Shown here piece after piece: positions 1 to 6,705 of a DNA stretch of 8,609 nucleotides. The stretch's first letter is position 1, and each line of letters begins with the position of its first letter. Origin of the DNA: an uncultured Oscillospiraceae bacterium (GTDB taxonomy: Bacteria > Bacillota > Clostridia > Oscillospirales > Oscillospiraceae). Location of the stretch: the NCBI GenBank assembly GCA_900752305.1, contig CAADUV010000002.1, forward strand, positions 1 through 8,609, read 5' to 3'. The position numbers and the translations under genes are program-made. Below the pieces are notes generated by a model that saw nothing but the letters and a program-made list of their open reading frames with translations, had not been told where the DNA came from and searched no databases.

Positions 1-1100
1 CTCACCTCCTCGTCGTCCAGCGGGCTGTCCATAAAGGGCTGCACCAGGCCGTCCGACGGCACCGGGTCGGGCAGGTAGACGTTGGGGCGGTACTGCTCAA
101 AGTCCTCCACCTCCAGCTCGTCCACGTTCCAGGTGGACAGGAACATGGTGGTCAGGTTCCACACCGCCGCCCCCCGGAGGCAGATGCCCCCGTCCTTCCA
201 GTGGCCGAACCGCTCGATCTCGTTGATATACTCGTCTGCCAGGTTCACCCCGCCGGTGAAGGCGGTGTGGCCGTCGATGACGCAGATCTTGCGGTGATCC
301 CGGTTGTTCAGACGCAGGGAGATGACCGGCCGGAAGGGGTTGAAGACCTTGCAGGCGATGCCCTTCTCCCGGAGGGTTTTGGCGTAGTGCTTGGGCAGGG
401 TGAACAGACAGCCGATGTCGTCGTAGAGCACCCGCACGTCCACCCCCTGGGCAGCTTTGCGCTCCAAAATCTCCAAAATGCCGTCCCACATCACGCCCGG
501 GTGGATGATGAAGTACTCCAGAAAGATGGAGTGCTCCGCCTGTTCCAGCTCCGTGAGCATCCGGGCGTACAGCGCCTCACCGGTGGGATAGTACCAGGTC
601 TGGGTGTCCAGGTGGGGCGGGAACAAACTGGCGCGGGCGATATAGCGGGACTGGGCTTTCACGCTCTCCTCCCCGTCCGGCAGCGCCGCCAACACCGCCT
701 CGCCGTCCCCCATGGTCTCCTGCTGCAGCTCCGTCAGCCGCTCCATCCGTTTCCGGGTGCGCTTGCTCAGGCGGACGCCGCCGAAGAGCAGGTAAAGCAG
801 GCCGCCGAAGACGGGGAAGGCCATGATGGGGACGATCCAGGCTATTTTGTAGTCCGGGTGGCTGGGTCTTGCAATGATGGCGATGACTGCTAGGACAGTC
901 AGCAGGATGCAGATGCCGTAAAAGTAGGTGAAATACTGGGAAAAGGCCAGGATCATCACCGCTAGGACGGCAATCTGTACCAGCATGAACAGCACGTCGA
1001 AGAACAGCCGGTGGGTCAGGATGCGGGCGATGCGCTGGAAGAGGGAGCGTTTTGTGCTCTGGATGCGAGCGCTGGTACGGGCTTTGATCTCTTGCTTCAT
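1..1100 (-). CDS. cls: Cardiolipin synthase (phospholipase D superfamily), C-terminal part beyond window
   Basis: This membrane enzyme condenses phosphatidylglycerol molecules into cardiolipin. The first 366 residues are visible; the reading frame is still open at the left edge. Three hydrophobic segments occupy about residues 33-53, 61-77 and 86-107. The last matches the PLD-nuclease N-terminal membrane motif (KIAWIVPIMAFPVFGG). A phosphatidyltransferase domain follows from about residue 165 (YYPTGEALYARML, then SIFLEYFII). The first HKD catalytic motif is complete, with H269, K271 and D276 in HRKICVIDG, followed by the typical FTGGVNLADEYIN. Family members are usually about 480-510 residues with two HKD motifs, so the second is expected just outside the window. 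The ATG at 1100-1098 overlaps the dnaE TGA as ATGA. The nearest purine-rich match (AGAGGA) is about 16 bases upstream, so translation probably relies on coupling to dnaE. Family assignment is firm; the exact paralogue (clsA or clsB type) is not resolvable. Confidence 0.93.
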   Translation of the reverse strand, partial: MKQEIKARTSARIQSTKRSLFQRIARILTHRLFFDVLFMLVQIAVLAVMILAFSQYFTYFYGICILLTVLAVIAIIARPSHPDYKIAWIVPIMAFPVFGGLLYLLFGGVRLSKRTRKRMERLTELQQETMGDGEAVLAALPDGEESVKAQSRYIARASLFPPHLDTQTWYYPTGEALYARMLTELEQAEHSIFLEYFIIHPGVMWDGILEILERKAAQGVDVRVLYDDIGCLFTLPKHYAKTLREKGIACKVFNPFRPVISLRLNNRDHRKICVIDGHTAFTGGVNLADEYINEIERFGHWKDGGICLRGAAVWNLTTMFLSTWNVDELEVEDFEQYRPNVYLPDPVPSDGLVQPFMDSPLDDEEV

Positions 1101-4100
1101 TTCACCACCACGTTGTCCTCTCCCAGCAGCGCCTGGAACTCCTCCACCATGGAGGTGTGGATCATACAGGGCAAGCCGAATCGCTTTTGGGTATCTTCAC
1201 AGTACAGGATGAGCTGCTGCCGTCCGGGGAAGAGCAGCAGGATGTTCTCAATCCGCCGTGCCATGGCCTTCTCAAAGGTGGGAAGGCGCAGGTAGAGCTT
1301 TCGTGCCTCCCTGATGGGGTGGGGCTGCTCCGGCGGGGTGCGCAGTTCTTCCATGTACTCAATCTGTTGAATCTGGTCGCAGAGCAGCTGGGGCGCTTTC
1401 TCGTCCCGGACGGAGATGCTGCCATCCACCACGACCACCTGGCCGTCCACCAAGAACCCTTCGCACTCGCTGAGGGTGCGGGAGAACACCAGCAGTTCCA
1501 TGGAACCGGTGTCGTCCTCCAGATTCACGTAGGCCATCATGGTCTGGTTCCGGGTGGCCTTCAGGCGCACGCTGCTGATGACGCCAGCCAGGCGCACCTT
1601 CTGCCGGTCTTGGAACCGCTCCGGGCCGGTCTCCTGGGCGAAGTCCGCCACGATGGCACCCATCTTCACCGCCCCCAGCCGCCGGGTCTGCTCCCGGTAG
1701 GCGTCCATGGGGTGGCCGGACAGGTACAGGCCGGTGCTCTCCCGCTCCATGTTCAACAGCTCCTGTCGGGTGAACTCGGGCAGGTCGGGCAGGGGCACCT
1801 CTTGGGTCTGCTGGCTCTCACCCAGACCACCGAAGCCGCCAAACAAGTCTAACTGCCCCTCCAGGTTCCGTTTCCGGCTGTCCGCCACGCTGTCCATGAC
1901 CCGGTTCATCACCTGGAGCAGCTGGCTGCGCCGAGCGCCCAGGCTGTCAAAGGCGCCGCAGCGGATGAGGTTTTCCAGGGCGCGTCGGTTCAAGTCCTTG
2001 TCGAACATCCGCTGGCAGAAGGACTGGAAGTTCTCGAAGAGTCCCCCCTCCTGTCGCTCCGCCACCATCTTGTCGATGAGTCCCCGGCCGATGCCCTTCA
2101 CCGCCGCCAGGCCGAACCGGATGCCCTCGTCCACCACGGTGAAGTCGGGACCGGACTCGTTGATGTCCGGCGGCAGCAGGCGGATGCCCATCTCCTTGCA
2201 CTCGGCGATGTACTCCGCCACCTTGCCGCTGGAGTCCAAGATGCTGGTCAGCAGGGCGGCCATGTACTCCTTGGGATAGTGGCATTTGAAATAGGCGGTC
2301 TGGTAGGCCACGATGGCGTAGCAGACGGCGTGGGCTTTGTTGAAGGCGTAGTTGGCAAAGTCGTAGATGTCATCGTAAATCTGTTTTGCGATGTTCTCCG
2401 GGATGCCGTTGGCCACACAGCCCTTGATGTCCCGCTCCGGGTCGCCGTAGATGAACGCTTCCCGCTCCTGTTCGATCTGCTTGGCCTTCTTCTTGGAGAT
2501 GGCACGGCGCACCATGTCCGCGCCGCCCAGGGAGTAGCCCGCCAGCTGCTGGAAGATCATCATGACCTGTTCCTGGTAGACGATACAGCCGTAGGTGACG
2601 GACAGGATGGGTTCCAGACTGGGATGCAGGTAGCGTATCTGACTGGGGTCCAGCTTGCAGGCGATGAACCGGGGGATGGAGTCCATGGGGCCGGGGCGGT
2701 AGAGGGCGATGATAGCGGTCAAATCCTCAATGGACTCCGCTTTCATCTGGACGCAGACGCCGGTCATGCCGGCGGATTCCATCTGGAAGACGCCGGAGGT
2801 GCGGCCGCTATTGAGCATTTTAAAGGTCTCCGGGTCGTTGTCCGGCAGCTTGGACAGCTCGAAGTCCGGCTCCCGCCGCTGGATGAGCTTTTTGGCGTCG
2901 TCCAGAACAGTCAGGTTGCGCAGGCTCAAGAAGTCCATCTTCAGCAGGCCCAGCTCCTCCAAGGTGGTCATCACATACTGAGTGACCATGCTCTCATCGT
3001 TCCGCGCCAGGGGCACGTAGTCGTACACCGGCAGCCGGGTGATGACCACACCGGCGGCGTGCTTGGAAGCGTGACGGGGCATCCCCTCGATGGAACGGGC
3101 GGTATCAATGAGGTTGTGGATGCGCGGGTCGTTCTCGTACTGCTCCCGGAGGGGTTTCGATAAGCGCAGGGCGTTGTCCAAGGTCATGTGCAGGCTGGAC
3201 GGCACCTGTTTGGCCAGCTGATCCATCTCCGCGTAGGGGAAATTCAGCGTCCGCCCCACGTCCCGCAGGACGCCCCGGGCGGCCATGGTGCCGAAGGTGA
3301 CGATCTGGGCCACGTGGTCGCTGCCGTACTTGCGGTTGACGTAGTCGATGATCTCGTTCCGGCGGCGATAGCAGAAGTCCATGTCGATATCCGGCATGGT
3401 GACGCGCTCCGGGTTCAGGAATCGTTCAAAGTACAGGTCGTACTGCATGGGGTCCACGTCGGTGATCTCCAAGCAGTAGGACACCATGGAACCGGCGGCG
3501 GAACCACGACCCGGCCCCACGGGGATGTCCTGGCTCCGGGCGTAGGCCACGAAGTCCGCCACGATGAGGAAGTAGTCCACAAAGCCCATCCGACGGATCA
3601 TCTCCATCTCGTACCGGAGACGTTCCCGATACTCCTCCGAGGCGTCCGGGTATCGCTTCTCGAACCCCTTCTGGCACAGCTCCGCGAACAACGACTCCCC
3701 GTCGTACCCCTCCGGATACTGGAACTCCGGCAGGTGGTGCTGTCCGAACTGGAAGGCCATGTGACAGCGGTCGGCGATGCGCTGGGTGTTCTCGATGGCC
3801 TCCGGCCACTCAGGGAACAGCGCCCGCATCTCCTCTTCGGATTTCACGTAAAATTCTTCTGTCTCGAACCGCATCCGGTTGGGCTCATCCACCAGCCGTC
3901 CCATCTGGATGCACATGAGCACGTCCTGGGTGCGGGCGTCCTCTTTGCGCAGATAGTGGGCGTCGTTGGTGGCCACCAGGGGGATGCCAGTCTCCCGGTG
4001 GATGCGCAGGATGCCGTCCAGCACCACCTTTTGCGCTTCGATGCCGTGGTCTTGGATCTCCAGATAGTAGTTGTCCTCCCCCATCAGCTCCGCCATCTTC

Positions 4101-4576
4101 AGGGCGTGCTCCTTCGCCCCCTCGTAGTTGCCCGCTAACAGCCGTTTGGGCACCTCGCCCGCCAGGCAGGCGGACAGGGCGATGAGCCCCTCGTGGTGCT
4201 CCCGCAGCAGGCTCATGTCGATCCGGGGCTTGCCGTAGAACCCGTCCAGGTTGGCCTGGGAGACCATGTAGGACAGGTTCCGGTAGCCGGTCTCGTCCTT
4301 GCACAGCAGCACCAAATGCCGGTTCTCGCTGTCCAGCTCCCGCACCTTATCCGTCCGGTTCCGGGGTGCCACGTAGACCTCACAGCCGATGATGGGGTGG
4401 ATGTCCTCGGCCACGCAGGCCTTGTAAAAGTCCACACAGCCGTACATGACCCCGTGGTCCGTGATGGCCACCGCCGTCTGTCCCAGCTCCTTCACCCGTT
4501 TCACCAGTCCCTGGATGCGGCAGGCACCGTCCAGCAGGGAATATTCCGTATGCAGATGCAGATGTACAAAGGCCAT
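1097..4576 (-). CDS. dnaE: DNA polymerase III alpha subunit (DnaE type)
   Basis: This is the catalytic subunit of a C-family replicative DNA polymerase, 1159 residues, close to the usual DnaE1 length. An N-terminal PHP domain (about residues 3-210) starts with VHLHLHTEYS and keeps likely metal ligands H7, H9, D40, H41, E66, H87, C137, D205 and H207. The polymerase core includes GPGRGSAAGS (354-363), the catalytic pair D396 and D398 in MPDIDMDF, and the third acid D548 in KMDFLSLRNL. Helix-hairpin-helix-like sequence lies near 822-850 (FGLAAVKGIG). A clamp-binding motif QLDLF is at 908-912, and an OB-fold domain spans about 993-1072. There is no inserted proofreading exonuclease, which separates it from PolC. 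The start at 4576 is chosen because the PHP motif begins immediately after it and AGAGGAAG lies 9 bases upstream. An in-frame TTG at 4657 would lie upstream of the predicted promoter. The gene has its own promoter and overlaps cls by ATGA. Confidence 0.97.
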   Translation of the reverse strand: MAFVHLHLHTEYSLLDGACRIQGLVKRVKELGQTAVAITDHGVMYGCVDFYKACVAEDIHPIIGCEVYVAPRNRTDKVRELDSENRHLVLLCKDETGYRNLSYMVSQANLDGFYGKPRIDMSLLREHHEGLIALSACLAGEVPKRLLAGNYEGAKEHALKMAELMGEDNYYLEIQDHGIEAQKVVLDGILRIHRETGIPLVATNDAHYLRKEDARTQDVLMCIQMGRLVDEPNRMRFETEEFYVKSEEEMRALFPEWPEAIENTQRIADRCHMAFQFGQHHLPEFQYPEGYDGESLFAELCQKGFEKRYPDASEEYRERLRYEMEMIRRMGFVDYFLIVADFVAYARSQDIPVGPGRGSAAGSMVSYCLEITDVDPMQYDLYFERFLNPERVTMPDIDMDFCYRRRNEIIDYVNRKYGSDHVAQIVTFGTMAARGVLRDVGRTLNFPYAEMDQLAKQVPSSLHMTLDNALRLSKPLREQYENDPRIHNLIDTARSIEGMPRHASKHAAGVVITRLPVYDYVPLARNDESMVTQYVMTTLEELGLLKMDFLSLRNLTVLDDAKKLIQRREPDFELSKLPDNDPETFKMLNSGRTSGVFQMESAGMTGVCVQMKAESIEDLTAIIALYRPGPMDSIPRFIACKLDPSQIRYLHPSLEPILSVTYGCIVYQEQVMMIFQQLAGYSLGGADMVRRAISKKKAKQIEQEREAFIYGDPERDIKGCVANGIPENIAKQIYDDIYDFANYAFNKAHAVCYAIVAYQTAYFKCHYPKEYMAALLTSILDSSGKVAEYIAECKEMGIRLLPPDINESGPDFTVVDEGIRFGLAAVKGIGRGLIDKMVAERQEGGLFENFQSFCQRMFDKDLNRRALENLIRCGAFDSLGARRSQLLQVMNRVMDSVADSRKRNLEGQLDLFGGFGGLGESQQTQEVPLPDLPEFTRQELLNMERESTGLYLSGHPMDAYREQTRRLGAVKMGAIVADFAQETGPERFQDRQKVRLAGVISSVRLKATRNQTMMAYVNLEDDTGSMELLVFSRTLSECEGFLVDGQVVVVDGSISVRDEKAPQLLCDQIQQIEYMEELRTPPEQPHPIREARKLYLRLPTFEKAMARRIENILLLFPGRQQLILYCEDTQKRFGLPCMIHTSMVEEFQALLGEDNVVVK

Positions 4577-4585
4577 TGCGTCCCA

Positions 4586-4622
4586 CTTCCTCTCGCTTGT
4601 TTCATAAGAGTTTAGTATACCA
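4586..4622 (-). promoter_or_regulatory. Extended -10 promoter and ribosome binding site for dnaE
   Basis: On the minus strand the sequence TGGTATACT (4622-4614) is an extended -10 element: TG, one base, then TATACT. No good -35 exists at the standard 17-base spacing (GTGTGC at 4642-4637), as expected for an extended -10 promoter. Transcription would start near 4607, giving a leader of about 31 bases. The Shine-Dalgarno AGAGGAAG (4593-4586) ends 9 bases before the dnaE ATG. The promoter lies directly after the whiA terminator, so dnaE-cls appears to be an independent unit. The start site is inferred. Confidence 0.7.
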
Positions 4623-4647
4623 CATTTCTCCTCGCCGCACACCTCCC

Positions 4648-4694
4648 AAAACGACAAAACATCCTATCGTTGAGGTTTCCCGTACGATAGGATG
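4648..4694 (-). terminator. Rho-independent terminator of the murB-rapZ-yvcK-whiA unit
   Basis: A perfect 11-bp inverted repeat (CATCCTATCGT at 4694-4684, ACGATAGGATG at 4670-4660, read on the minus strand) encloses a 13-base loop. It is followed by TTTTGTCGTTTT (4659-4648). It begins 16 bases after the whiA stop codon. The loop can fold further into two G-C pairs capped by GAAA. The T tract is interrupted by GTCG, so some readthrough is possible. On the plus strand the hairpin is followed by a mixed sequence, so it looks one-directional, matching the gene orientation. Confidence 0.85.
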
Positions 4695-4710
4695 CGTTCT
4701 TGCAGCAGAT

Positions 4711-5604
4711 TCAGCACTCTTTTCCCAGCTCCACCAGCTTCCGCAGCCGGTGGTTGAGGCAGGATTTCGTCACCGGCGGCACTGCCGCCTCCGCCAGCTG
4801 GGCTAGGGACAGCTCTGGGTACTCCAACCGCAGCCGCGCGGTCTCCTGGAGCTTTTCCGGCAGCTTTGCCAGCTCCCCCCGGCTCTCCAGCCGGTGGATG
4901 GCCTCGATCTGCCCCTGTGCCGCCTGGACAGCCTTGTCCACGTTGGCCACATCACAGTTTAAGCGCCGGTTGACGCCGTTCATCAGGTTCTTCTCCACCT
5001 TGGCATTCATCACCTCCATAGCCGCCAGGGGCGCGCCGATGGTGGTGAGCACGTCGGCAATGGCCTCGCTCTGCTTGAAGTAGGTCACGTAGTTGGACTT
5101 CCGGTTGGTCTCCTTGGGCTGGAAATCCAACTCGGGCAGCAGGGCTTGCAGCTCTCGGTGGACGTAGTAGTGGGAGGTGGTCAGCTCCAAATGGTAGCGC
5201 TTTTGAGGATCTGTGACGGACCCGCCGGCCAAGAAAGCGCCTCGCAGAAAGGCCGCTTTGGTGCCCTGTTCCTCCAGGACGCCGTAGTTGATGTGGTGGA
5301 AGAGCAGGCTTTCGGCGTTGGCGCCGAAGGCGTCCATCATCCGGGCGATCTGCTCCGGGTCGCTGCACACGAAAGCCCCCCGTCCCGATGCCTCCGGCGT
5401 CTGGTCGAAGGTGACTTCAAAGGCCCGGTGGAACAGCTTGGGCAGCCGCTGGGCGAAATCCAGGGAACGGGTGGTGATGCGCACCTCGTTGGGGGTGTAG
5501 ACGTTGCAGAAGAGCAGCACGCCGTAGGCTTCCGCCTGGACGCACTCCAAGTGGGAGAGCTTCTCCCGACACAGCTCCGCTTTGGTTTCCGAGGAAAAGG
5601 ACAT
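4711..5604 (-). CDS. whiA: DNA-binding protein WhiA
   Basis: This is a WhiA-family DNA-binding protein of 297 residues, within the usual 300-odd range. In actinobacteria WhiA is a sporulation transcription factor; in Bacillus the homologue is linked to cell division and chromosome segregation. The N-terminal two-thirds carries the degenerate homing-endonuclease-like fold: FLRGAFLAGGSVTDP (119-133) stands where LAGLIDADG enzymes have catalytic acids, here G and S, so no nuclease activity is expected. NRRLNCDVANVDK (212-224) is a strong family signature. The C-terminal helix-turn-helix runs from about 262 to 293 and contains VTKSCLNHRLRKL. Translation starts at ATG 5604 with AAGGAG (5619-5614) 9 bases upstream. 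It is the last gene before the terminator and lies 46 bases after yvcK. The regulatory role in this organism is inferred from family knowledge. Confidence 0.96.
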   Translation of the reverse strand: MSFSSETKAELCREKLSHLECVQAEAYGVLLFCNVYTPNEVRITTRSLDFAQRLPKLFHRAFEVTFDQTPEASGRGAFVCSDPEQIARMMDAFGANAESLLFHHINYGVLEEQGTKAAFLRGAFLAGGSVTDPQKRYHLELTTSHYYVHRELQALLPELDFQPKETNRKSNYVTYFKQSEAIADVLTTIGAPLAAMEVMNAKVEKNLMNGVNRRLNCDVANVDKAVQAAQGQIEAIHRLESRGELAKLPEKLQETARLRLEYPELSLAQLAEAAVPPVTKSCLNHRLRKLVELGKEC

Positions 5605-5613
5605 GATGTTCGA

Positions 5614-5642
5614 CTCCTTCGCCTGCCGGTTGGGACGGCAGG
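5614..5642 (-). promoter_or_regulatory. GC-rich hairpin and Shine-Dalgarno between yvcK and whiA
   Basis: A perfect 7-bp GC-rich inverted repeat (CCTGCCG at 5642-5636, CGGCAGG at 5628-5622, read on the minus strand) with a 7-base loop sits in the short yvcK-whiA gap. It is followed by GCGAAGGAG rather than a T tract, so it is not a normal terminator. The whiA Shine-Dalgarno AAGGAG (5619-5614) begins three bases after the stem. The hairpin could stabilise or process the mRNA or modulate whiA translation; no function is shown by sequence alone. Confidence 0.45.
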
Positions 5643-5650
5643 GGTTCTCT

Positions 5651-6691
5651 CTAGGTTTCCCGGATGTAGCGGATGCCGCTGTCCGTCCAGGTGCGGACGC
5701 AATAGTGTTCGATGAGATCCATCACCGCCCGTGCCAGCTTCACCGGGTCGTGGCGGGCACGCTCCTGGTGGACGCCCTCGTTGGCCAAGGGACAGCAGGT
5801 CAGCTCCACCCCCAGCGCCTCCACCGCCGCTCGGTCGATGACGATGGGCTCGGCGTTCTCCACCCGGTAGCGATCCTGCAAATCCTGGGAGATGGGGGTG
5901 GAATTGGCCAGGCACAGATCCACCAGGCCGGGCTTGGAGTGGGCGAAGAGGGCTTTCAGGTGGTCGGACAGGGTGTAGCCCTCCGTCTCCCCCTCTTGGG
6001 TCATGATGTTGGCGATGTAGATGCGCAGGGCGTTGGACTGAGCCACCGCCTCGGCCACGCCATCCACCAGCAGGTTGGGGATGACGCTGGTGTACAGGCT
6101 CCCCGGCCCCAGGAGGATGATGTCCGCCTTGCGGATGGCGTCCAGCGCAGCAGGCAGCGCCGCCGGGTGCTCCGGCTCCATGCGCACCTGGGCGATGCGG
6201 CAGTTTTGGGCACGCTTGAAGGCGGAGATTTTGGATTCTCCCACCACCGACGTGCCGTTTTCAAACTGCGCCACCACGTTCACATTCTCGTTGGTCACCG
6301 GCAGCACCTGCCCCGTGATGGCCAAGACCTCGCTCATGCGTGCTACCGCCTGGTCAAAGGAGGGGGAGATACCGTTCAGCGCCGCCAGGAACAGGTTGCC
6401 GAAGCTCTGCCCTGCCAAGCTCCCCTCTTGGAACCGGTAGTCCAGCAGGTCTTCCATGATGGGTTCCGCGTTGGCCATAGCCTGCAAGCAGCTGCGGATG
6501 TCGCCAGGAGGGGGCATCCCCAAGTCCTGCCGCAGCACGCCGGAGCCGCCGCCGTCGTCGGCCACGGTGACGATGGCGGTCAAGTTGTTGGTATAGTATT
6601 TCAGACCCCGCAGCATGGTGGACAGCCCGGTGCCGCCGCCTAGGGCGGTGACGCGGGGACCTCCGCCCACAGGGATTTTGGAATCGCTCAT
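5651..6691 (-). CDS. yvcK: YvcK/CofD-like protein (UDP-GlcNAc-binding gluconeogenesis and morphogenesis factor)
   Basis: This 346-residue cytoplasmic protein belongs to the CofD-like YvcK family. In Bacillus YvcK is needed for growth on gluconeogenic carbon sources, influences cell shape and cell-wall enzyme placement, and binds UDP-GlcNAc. Family motifs run in order: VTALGGGTGLS (14-24), TVADDGGGSG (42-51), PPGDIRSCLQA (61-71), GQSFGNLFLAAL (94-105), LLGPGSLYTSVIPNLL (193-208) and NIMTQEGET (228-236). The start at 6691 is chosen because AGGAGG lies 7 bases upstream and the Rossmann-like strand begins soon after. The frame stays open to 6895, but that extension overlaps rapZ and encodes a low-complexity G/P/R-rich sequence unlike the family. 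Several motif positions differ from the pattern I recall as common (G49, S67, Q95). The gene follows rapZ by 11 bases. Confidence 0.95.
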   Translation of the reverse strand: MSDSKIPVGGGPRVTALGGGTGLSTMLRGLKYYTNNLTAIVTVADDGGGSGVLRQDLGMPPPGDIRSCLQAMANAEPIMEDLLDYRFQEGSLAGQSFGNLFLAALNGISPSFDQAVARMSEVLAITGQVLPVTNENVNVVAQFENGTSVVGESKISAFKRAQNCRIAQVRMEPEHPAALPAALDAIRKADIILLGPGSLYTSVIPNLLVDGVAEAVAQSNALRIYIANIMTQEGETEGYTLSDHLKALFAHSKPGLVDLCLANSTPISQDLQDRYRVENAEPIVIDRAAVEALGVELTCCPLANEGVHQERARHDPVKLARAVMDLIEHYCVRTWTDSGIRYIRET

Positions 6692-6696
6692 ATCAG

Positions 6697-6705
6697 CTCC
6701 TCCTA
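6697..6705 (-). promoter_or_regulatory. yvcK Shine-Dalgarno embedding the rapZ stop codon
   Basis: On the minus strand, TAGGAGGAG (6705-6697) contains the rapZ TAG stop and a near-perfect Shine-Dalgarno for yvcK, with AGGAGG ending 7 bases before the ATG at 6691. This arrangement fixes the yvcK start and suggests that ribosomes finishing rapZ are well placed to reinitiate on yvcK. Confidence 0.85.

Noticed and set aside
201..893. Plus-strand open frame of 230 codons opposite the cardiolipin synthase gene
   Set aside because: The minus-strand frame encodes an unmistakable HKD phospholipase D-family protein; this frame is its shadow.
2279..4138. Two long plus-strand open frames (2279-3163 and 3188-4138) opposite dnaE
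   Set aside because: Both share the same antisense frame relationship and low-complexity composition seen opposite the other genes; no Shine-Dalgarno or family motif supports them.
4577..4657. TTG start at 4657 for dnaE giving 27 extra residues
   Set aside because: It lies in the T tract of the whiA terminator and upstream of the predicted dnaE promoter, and has no family support; ATG at 4576 directly precedes the PHP motif.
4577..4710. Possible small RNA or riboswitch in the whiA-dnaE intergenic region
   Set aside because: The region is accounted for by a terminator and a promoter, and the remaining dnaE leader of about 31 bases is too short to hold a known riboswitch.
5582..6643. Long open frame of about 350 codons on the plus strand opposite yvcK
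   Set aside because: It lies entirely antisense to a clearly recognised gene, its product is a V/H/G/Q-rich sequence with no recognisable motif, and it is explained by strong G/C third-position bias of the real gene.
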